Notes under the pieces: model-generated
What the model was told of the DNA's origin: nothing
Seen by the model: only the letters and a program-made list of their open reading frames with translations
The model's database searches: none
Made by a program: the position numbers and the translations under genes
Shown here: piece after piece, positions 5,966 through 9,301 of the stretch
Numbering within the stretch: position 1 is the stretch's first letter
Layout of the letters: every line of letters starts with the position of its first letter
NCBI GenBank assembly: GCA_023260735.1
Contig: JALQUL010000328.1
Coordinates: 1-9,301 of the forward strand
Direction: 5' to 3'
Source: Limnohabitans sp.
Lineage (GTDB): Bacteria > Pseudomonadota > Gammaproteobacteria > Burkholderiales > Burkholderiaceae_C
Length of the DNA stretch: 9,301 nt

Positions 5966-6392
5966 AAATGTCCAAAACCTTGGGTTGTTGGGCGGTGTGT
6001 GGGTGTTCGGCGCCGCCGTACACTTTGAGTTTTTTGATCATGGCGTAACCTAAGGGACCCTTAGGTAACATGCCTTTCACTGCTTTTTCTACCGCGCGGC
6101 CAGGGTGTTTGGCTTGCATATCGCGGAAGTTTGTCGCAGTGATACCACCTGGATAACCAGAATGGCGATAGTACACTTTGTCTAAAGACTTGGTACCAGT
6201 GACCTTGATTTTGGATGCATTAATAATAACGATGTAATCGCCGGTATCAACGTGAGGCGTGTAAATGGCTTTGTGTTTGCCACGCAAACGGAGAGCAACT
6301 TCGCTGGCTACTCGTCCGAGGACCTTATCGGTCGCGTCAATCACAAACCACTCATGCACGACCTCAGCGGGTTTTGCGCTGAAGGTTGTCAT
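5964..6392 (-). CDS. rplM: 50S ribosomal protein L13 (uL13)
   Basis: Early-assembling large-subunit protein that binds 23S rRNA. The 142 residues match the usual length. Family sequence is clear throughout: HEWFVIDATDKVLGRVAS (13-30), LRGKHKAIYTPHVDTGDYI (36-54), YYRHSGYPGGI (74-84), RAVEKAVKGMLPKGPLGYAM (99-118) and KVYGGAEHPHTAQQP near the end. The ATG at 6392 has only a weak purine stretch (GAAAGAA) upstream, but it gives the standard N-terminus MTTFSAKP. It is the first gene of the rplM-rpsI operon, read from a candidate TATAAT at 6540-6535. The leader of about 135 nt carries a terminator-like hairpin close to the start. L13 of E. coli is reported to repress its own operon; whether it does so here is inference. 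Confidence 0.98.
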   Translation of the reverse strand: MTTFSAKPAEVVHEWFVIDATDKVLGRVASEVALRLRGKHKAIYTPHVDTGDYIVIINASKIKVTGTKSLDKVYYRHSGYPGGITATNFRDMQAKHPGRAVEKAVKGMLPKGPLGYAMIKKLKVYGGAEHPHTAQQPKVLDI

Positions 6393-6413
6393 GGGTAAGT
6401 TCTTTCAAGAAAT

Positions 6414-6437
6414 AAAAAAGCACGTTTTAATGCGTGC
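6414..6437 (-). promoter_or_regulatory. Terminator-like hairpin in the rplM leader (possible attenuator)
   Basis: On the minus strand GCACG, loop CATTAAAA, CGTGC, then six T (bases 6419-6414). The stem is only 5 bp, or 6 with a G-U pair, but the T-run follows it directly and points toward rplM, ending 21 bases before the ATG. Since no minus-strand gene lies upstream between here and rlmJ, it is more likely a leader element than the end of another gene. Confidence 0.5.
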
Positions 6438-6534
6438 CAACAGCCCTTTTCCACGGTCGGTAGTCTTCTAAATGAGACTCTCTTAGGTGGGGTTAAACTA
6501 TTGCCGCGGGGCTTAAAACGCTGCATAGCTCTCC

Positions 6535-6540
6535 ATTATA
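6535..6540 (-). promoter_or_regulatory. Candidate -10 element for rplM-rpsI
   Basis: A perfect TATAAT on the minus strand, about 145 bases before the rplM ATG. No good -35 is present at 16-18 nt, and the upstream TG is one base out of place for an extended -10. Transcription would start near 6528. Confidence 0.45.
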
Positions 6541-6593
6541 ACCATTTAACTACTGAAGAGGCCCACTTTACTTGGGTTTTTATTAGTAAATAA

Positions 6594-6776
6594 AGAGTTA
6601 AAGCGTTGTATTTCGGTGCTGCAACTAATAAGCAATATACTTTTGAAGAAATTGACCACCTAACTAAAGAGGGGTGGGGAAGTTAAAAATTGGACAAGAC
6701 AATTAGCCCATTTTTTATGCTCGTAAATAATAAAATGAACGATAAAGCCAAGCAACTAGAACATCAAAGCCATTAG
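6594..6776 (+). pseudogene. Possible remnant of a small gene, one in-frame stop
   Basis: In one plus-strand frame between stops at 6591 and 6774 the translation looks protein-like, with a single TAA at 6684. The first part includes LYFGAATNKQYTFEEIDHL followed by TKEGWGS, and the second includes KLDKTISPFFMLVNNKMNDKAK. There is no ATG at the start, and no ribosome binding site before the ATG at 6717. I do not recognise the family. In AT-rich DNA a 60-codon frame with one stop is not rare, so this could be chance. It lies in the 530-bp divergent gap between rplM and rlmJ, which otherwise holds only the regulatory sites listed separately. Confidence 0.25.
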
Positions 6777-6836
6777 GCTAGGTGTAATCGAACATACTGT
6801 GCAGGCCTCTTCCGCTTCAATGCTACACAACTAAGC

Positions 6837-6866
6837 TTGAAATAATTGGATATTTCTGCATTAAAT
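6837..6866 (+). promoter_or_regulatory. Candidate sigma-70 promoter of rlmJ
   Basis: TTGAAA (6837-6842) and TTAAAT (6861-6866), 18 nt apart, five and four matches to consensus. Transcription would begin near 6873, about 50 nt before the rlmJ ATG. Confidence 0.35.
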
Positions 6867-6922
6867 AAGCGTAAAGCGAGCTAGAGCGATAAAATAGAAA
6901 ATTGAGAAAGTAGGAATCATAC

Positions 6923-7846
6923 ATGTTTAGTTATAGACACGCTTTTCACTGCGGCAATCATGCTGACGTTTTGAAGCACACTGCACTTTTAGCAGTATTA
7001 AATTACATGACTGAAAAAGCAGTCGGAATTACCGTTTTGGATAGTCATGCGGGAGCAGGCTTGTATCGTCTTGATGGACAATATGCTCGAACTAGTCAGG
7101 AGTCTGACGAGGGCGTGCTACGTTTATTGCAAGCTCAACAAAATAAAGAAGTTCAATTTGCACCAGTACTAGAAAACTACCTTAATTTGTTAAAAACAGG
7201 TAATCCACCCGATGCTCCTGTTCTCAATTATCCCGGTTCACCCTTGTTGGTACAATCTCAATTGCGTCCTATGGACAGATTAAAAGCTTTTGAGCTCCAT
7301 CCTACAGATGGTAGATTGCTAGCTGGTACCGTCAGACGCTTGGGGTGTGGTCGTCAAGTGGAAGTCGTGCGTGACAATGGTTTTAGTTGTATTACTAAGT
7401 TTTTTCCGCCTCCAACACGCCGAGGCTTATTAGTTTGTGACCCAAGCTATGAAATGAAAACCGATTACGCTCAAGTTTTAGATTTGGTTGCAGAAGGTTT
7501 GCTCAAGTTCGCAACGGGTACCTATTTTGTTTGGTATCCTATTATTGCAAGAGCAGATGCACATGATTTACCTAAACGTTTACGTACGATGGCAAATCGG
7601 GCTGGTAAAAATTGGTTAGACATGGGACTCACTATTAAAGGTGCTACACCCACTAGGCAATATCAAGCACCAGAATTTGCCGAAAAACCAGAAGATGCTA
7701 AGCGTGTAGGTGGTCTGCCGGGTAGTGGTGTGTTTGTTATTAATCCACCTTACACACTTAAAGATCAAATGAAGCCAGCCTTAGAGCAAATGGTGGCTTT
7801 ATTAGGTCAAGACAAAAACGCTATGTTTAAGTTAGAGTCTAACTAA
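6923..7846 (+). CDS. rlmJ: 23S rRNA (adenine(2030)-N(6))-methyltransferase RlmJ
   Basis: SAM-dependent enzyme that methylates N6 of A2030 in 23S rRNA (E. coli numbering), acting on naked RNA during ribosome assembly. The 307-residue protein starts with the conserved FSYRHAFHCGNHADVLKHT (2-20). The AdoMet loop is LDSHAGAGLYRL (39-50). The catalytic N6-methyltransferase motif is CDPSYEMK at 172-179, D173 being the expected catalytic aspartate. WYPI (204-207) and GSGVFVINPPYTL (267-279) complete the family pattern. The catalytic motif is DPSY here where E. coli has DPPY. It is somewhat longer than the E. coli protein (280). AGGAA lies 8 nt before the ATG. It is monocistronic: divergent from rplM, 416 bp before htpX, and closed by the terminator at 7937-7966. 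Confidence 0.95.
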   Translation: MFSYRHAFHCGNHADVLKHTALLAVLNYMTEKAVGITVLDSHAGAGLYRLDGQYARTSQESDEGVLRLLQAQQNKEVQFAPVLENYLNLLKTGNPPDAPVLNYPGSPLLVQSQLRPMDRLKAFELHPTDGRLLAGTVRRLGCGRQVEVVRDNGFSCITKFFPPPTRRGLLVCDPSYEMKTDYAQVLDLVAEGLLKFATGTYFVWYPIIARADAHDLPKRLRTMANRAGKNWLDMGLTIKGATPTRQYQAPEFAEKPEDAKRVGGLPGSGVFVINPPYTLKDQMKPALEQMVALLGQDKNAMFKLESN

Positions 7847-7936
7847 CTGCCAAATATCAACAGCTATTATTCAAAATTCATGAGTCATATACATCGATAG
7901 TATGTTTTTGGTAGTGCTAAGATAAAGGCTAGTTGC

Positions 7937-7966
7937 AAATGCTTACAACTGTAAGCATTTTTTTTT
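7937..7966 (+). terminator. Rho-independent terminator of rlmJ
   Basis: AAATGCTTAC (7937-7946), loop AACT, GTAAGCATTT (7951-7960), with nine T from 7958 to 7966. A 10-bp perfect stem, about 90 bp after the rlmJ stop. Confidence 0.92.
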
Positions 7967-8040
7967 GCTTAAACACCTAAAATTTGTAACTAAGCTCTCG
8001 AAAAATATATCATTTATCAAGCAGTGGTCATTTTCTATGT

Positions 8041-8071
8041 CTTGAAAATACCATGCTTAACCTAATATAGA
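8041..8071 (+). promoter_or_regulatory. Candidate heat-shock (sigma-32-like) or sigma-70 promoter of htpX
   Basis: CTTGAAA (8041-8047) matches the sigma-32 -35 element exactly. CCTAATAT (8061-8068), 13 nt later, partly matches the CCCCATNT -10. The same bases can also be read as sigma-70 (TTGAAA, 18 nt, TATAGA at 8066-8071). The start would leave a leader of about 185 nt before htpX. In E. coli htpX is a heat-shock gene, which makes the reading attractive but not proven. Confidence 0.4.
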
Positions 8072-8248
8072 GTCAAAGAATTAGCAACAATATTCCCATC
8101 AGCATTCATGGCACGGCTTGGAAAATCCAGTTAATAGCTAATAGTAGATTGCAATTCCAGTTGTACCTTGTTGGCAAGTGGTGAGTTGTGCTACCTATTC
8201 TAAAAATTTAAAAGTACCAATAAACAAGAAAAACTTTCATCAATTGTT

Positions 8249-8258
8249 ATTAAAGAGG
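8249..8258 (+). promoter_or_regulatory. Shine-Dalgarno of htpX
   Basis: The purine stretch TAAAGAGGAA just before the ATG at 8263 contains AGAGG at a normal distance. It supports this start over internal ATGs. Confidence 0.75.
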
Positions 8259-8262
8259 AAAT

Positions 8263-9135
8263 ATGAAGCGTATTATTTTATTTGTGCTGACTAACTTGGC
8301 CGTTGTTGTCGTGTTAGGTCTGGTAGCGAGCTTGTTGGGTGTCAATCGATACCTCACTGCAAATGGGCTTAACCTAACAGCCTTATTAGGATATGCCCTC
8401 ATTATGGGTTTTGGTGGCGCCATAATTTCATTACTCATTAGTAAGCCTGTTGCAAAATGGTCTTCTGGTGTACGAGTAATTACCCAAGCTCAAAATCAAG
8501 ATGAAGCTTGGTTGCTCGAAACTACCTATCGCTTAGCTACAAAAGCCAATATTGGCATGCCAGAAGTGGGTATTTTTGAGGGTGACCCTAACGCATTCGC
8601 AACAGGGGCTTTCAAGAACTCTGCTTTGGTGGCCGTTTCTACTGGCTTACTCTATAGTATGACTAAGGAAGAAGTAGAAGCAGTATTGGCTCATGAGGTA
8701 GCTCATATTGCTAATGGCGACATGGTTACTATGACCTTAATCCAAGGTGTCATGAATACTTTTGTAGTCTTTTTAAGCCGTGTAATTGGTTATGCAGTTG
8801 ATAGCTTTTTGCGTAAGGGCTCTGACAACGAAAATTCAGGCCCAGGTATTGGTTATATGATTACCACCATCGTTCTTGATATTGTTTTAGGTTTTGCTGC
8901 TGCCATTGTAGTGGCGTGGTTTAGTCGTCAACGAGAATTTAGAGCCGACTCTGGTGCTGCTCAACTGATGGGGCGTAAACAACCCATGATTAATGCACTG
9001 GCTAGATTAGGTGGAGTGCACACCGCTGACTTACCAAAAGGTGTGGCTGCAATGGGAATTGCAGGAGGTATGGGTGCATTGTTTTCTACCCATCCACCAA
9101 TTGAAGAGCGTATTAAAGCATTACAAAATTTGTAA
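8263..9135 (+). CDS. htpX: Zinc metalloprotease HtpX (membrane protein quality control, M48 family)
   Basis: Inner-membrane endoprotease that cleaves misfolded membrane proteins alongside FtsH; the active site faces the cytoplasm. The 290 residues match the usual length (293 in E. coli). Hydrophobic segments lie at about 4-25, 38-60, 157-178 and 197-219. The zinc site is HEVAH at 144-148 (ligands H144 and H148, catalytic E145). The third ligand is E225 within SRQREFRADSGAA (221-233). The conserved FEGDPNAFATG (105-115) and the C-terminal STHPPIEERI (275-284) are also present, so the enzyme should be active. It is monocistronic, with a good ribosome binding site, a candidate heat-shock promoter about 220 bp upstream and a strong terminator downstream. 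Confidence 0.97.
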   Translation: MKRIILFVLTNLAVVVVLGLVASLLGVNRYLTANGLNLTALLGYALIMGFGGAIISLLISKPVAKWSSGVRVITQAQNQDEAWLLETTYRLATKANIGMPEVGIFEGDPNAFATGAFKNSALVAVSTGLLYSMTKEEVEAVLAHEVAHIANGDMVTMTLIQGVMNTFVVFLSRVIGYAVDSFLRKGSDNENSGPGIGYMITTIVLDIVLGFAAAIVVAWFSRQREFRADSGAAQLMGRKQPMINALARLGGVHTADLPKGVAAMGIAGGMGALFSTHPPIEERIKALQNL

Positions 9136-9205
9136 TTGAAAATCATCAATACGCTTATCAACTCTCACCTGTAAAAAGCCTGATTACTTGAATTAATGCA
9201 CAGCT

Positions 9206-9240
9206 AAAAAAGCTCTATGGCATTGGCATAGAGCTTTTTT
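9206..9240. terminator. Bidirectional rho-independent terminator after htpX
   Basis: AAAAAAGCTCTATG (9206-9219), 7-base loop GCATTGG, and the exact complement CATAGAGCTTTTTT (9227-9240). The stem is flanked by A6 and T6, so it works from both sides. It lies 70 bp after the htpX stop and directly abuts the stop codon of a possible convergent gene. Confidence 0.92.
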
Positions 9241-9301
9241 ATGCGTAAGTCCACCATTGTTCTTGAGGGCAATTAGCTAAATGGGGCAGGGTGTTAAAGC
9301 T
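9239..9301 (-). CDS. Possible C-terminal end of a convergent gene, unidentified
   Basis: On the minus strand an open frame enters from the window edge and ends at a TAA (9241-9239). It reads SFNTLPHLANCPQEQWWTYA, which looks like real protein (two Trp, a Cys, few low-complexity residues). The stop codon overlaps the last bases of the bidirectional terminator, the arrangement expected for a convergent gene. With 20 codons I cannot name a family. Confidence 0.45.
   Translation of the reverse strand, partial: SFNTLPHLANCPQEQWWTYA

Larger units (their letters stand above)
7967..8262. other. Intergenic region upstream of htpX
   Basis: About 300 bp of AT-rich sequence with no convincing gene. It holds the heat-shock-like promoter candidate at 8041-8071 and the htpX ribosome binding site at the end. 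Short open strings exist on both strands (for example plus 8066-8133, and minus 8130-8066 reading LDFPSRAMNADGNIV), but none has a proper start or enough length. No CpxR-type GTAAA direct repeat was seen. Confidence 0.6.

Noticed and set aside
5764..5967. 67-codon plus-strand ORF opposite rpsI
   Set aside because: Antisense shadow of a highly conserved ribosomal gene.
6265..6471. 68-codon plus-strand ORF opposite rplM and its leader
   Set aside because: Most of it is antisense to rplM, and the rest crosses the leader hairpin; no ribosome binding site.
8066..8230. Short protein-like minus-strand strings (for example LDFPSRAMNADGNIV) in front of htpX
   Set aside because: Only about 20 codons each, bounded by stops, no start, and no recognisable family; chance cannot be excluded.
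8250..8438. 62-codon minus-strand ORF opposite the htpX start
   Set aside because: Shadow of the htpX N-terminal membrane segment.
8961..9161. 66-codon minus-strand ORF opposite the htpX 3' end
   Set aside because: Shadow frame; the real convergent frame starts further right and ends at 9239.
1..9301. Mobile elements, CRISPR arrays, tRNA or rRNA genes, DNA uptake sequences
   Set aside because: I looked for terminal repeats, regularly spaced repeats, tRNA-like cloverleaf cores and the Neisseria or Haemophilus uptake words, and found none.

Overview
The window looks like chromosomal core sequence from a low-GC betaproteobacterium, probably Burkholderiales and near Alcaligenaceae. The evidence is the gene set and order (tyrS, M23 peptidase, anmK, erpA, bactofilin, DUF6776-type protein, rpsI, rplM) and protein sequences that read as betaproteobacterial (TyrS of the KMRQLQ/PSGRN type, ErpA ending NPNATTTCGCGSSFSV, RpsI starting MIG.WN). 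The DNA is AT-rich, with GC roughly 40% by eye. The genus is not determined. No phage, insertion sequence, CRISPR array, tRNA or rRNA was recognised.

Layout. Positions 1-653 hold a minus-strand tyrS cut by the window edge; its last 65-72 bases no longer encode TyrS. Positions 654-1163 are noncoding, with a 9-bp dyad and an orphan terminator-like hairpin. Positions 1164-3650 hold a plus-strand pair, a membrane-anchored M23 peptidase and anmK, 3 bp apart. A bidirectional terminator separates this pair from a minus-strand block: erpA, bactofilin, a DUF6776-like membrane coiled-coil protein, rpsI and rplM. A 14-bp-stem terminator splits that block between rpsI and the DUF6776-like gene. Positions 6393-6922 are a divergent intergenic region that carries the rplM promoter and leader, with a terminator-like hairpin just before rplM, and a possible gene remnant. 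rlmJ (6923-7846) follows with a strong terminator. A 416-bp gap with a heat-shock-like promoter candidate leads to htpX (8263-9135). A 14-bp-stem terminator and what looks like the 3' end of a convergent gene finish the window.

How the genes fit together. M23 peptidase (cell-wall hydrolysis), AnmK (recycling of anhydroMurNAc from the wall), bactofilin (membrane-associated polymer scaffold) and the uncharacterised single-pass coiled-coil protein form a plausible cell-envelope morphogenesis neighbourhood. ErpA supplies Fe-S clusters. RplM, RpsI and RlmJ serve the ribosome. HtpX handles membrane-protein quality control.

Most of the window is ordinary core genome. The strongest anomaly is the abrupt loss of TyrS sequence at the left edge, which is either a chimeric assembly join or a real disruption. 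The next most interesting items are the bactofilin/DUF6776 module and the terminator-like structure in the rplM leader.
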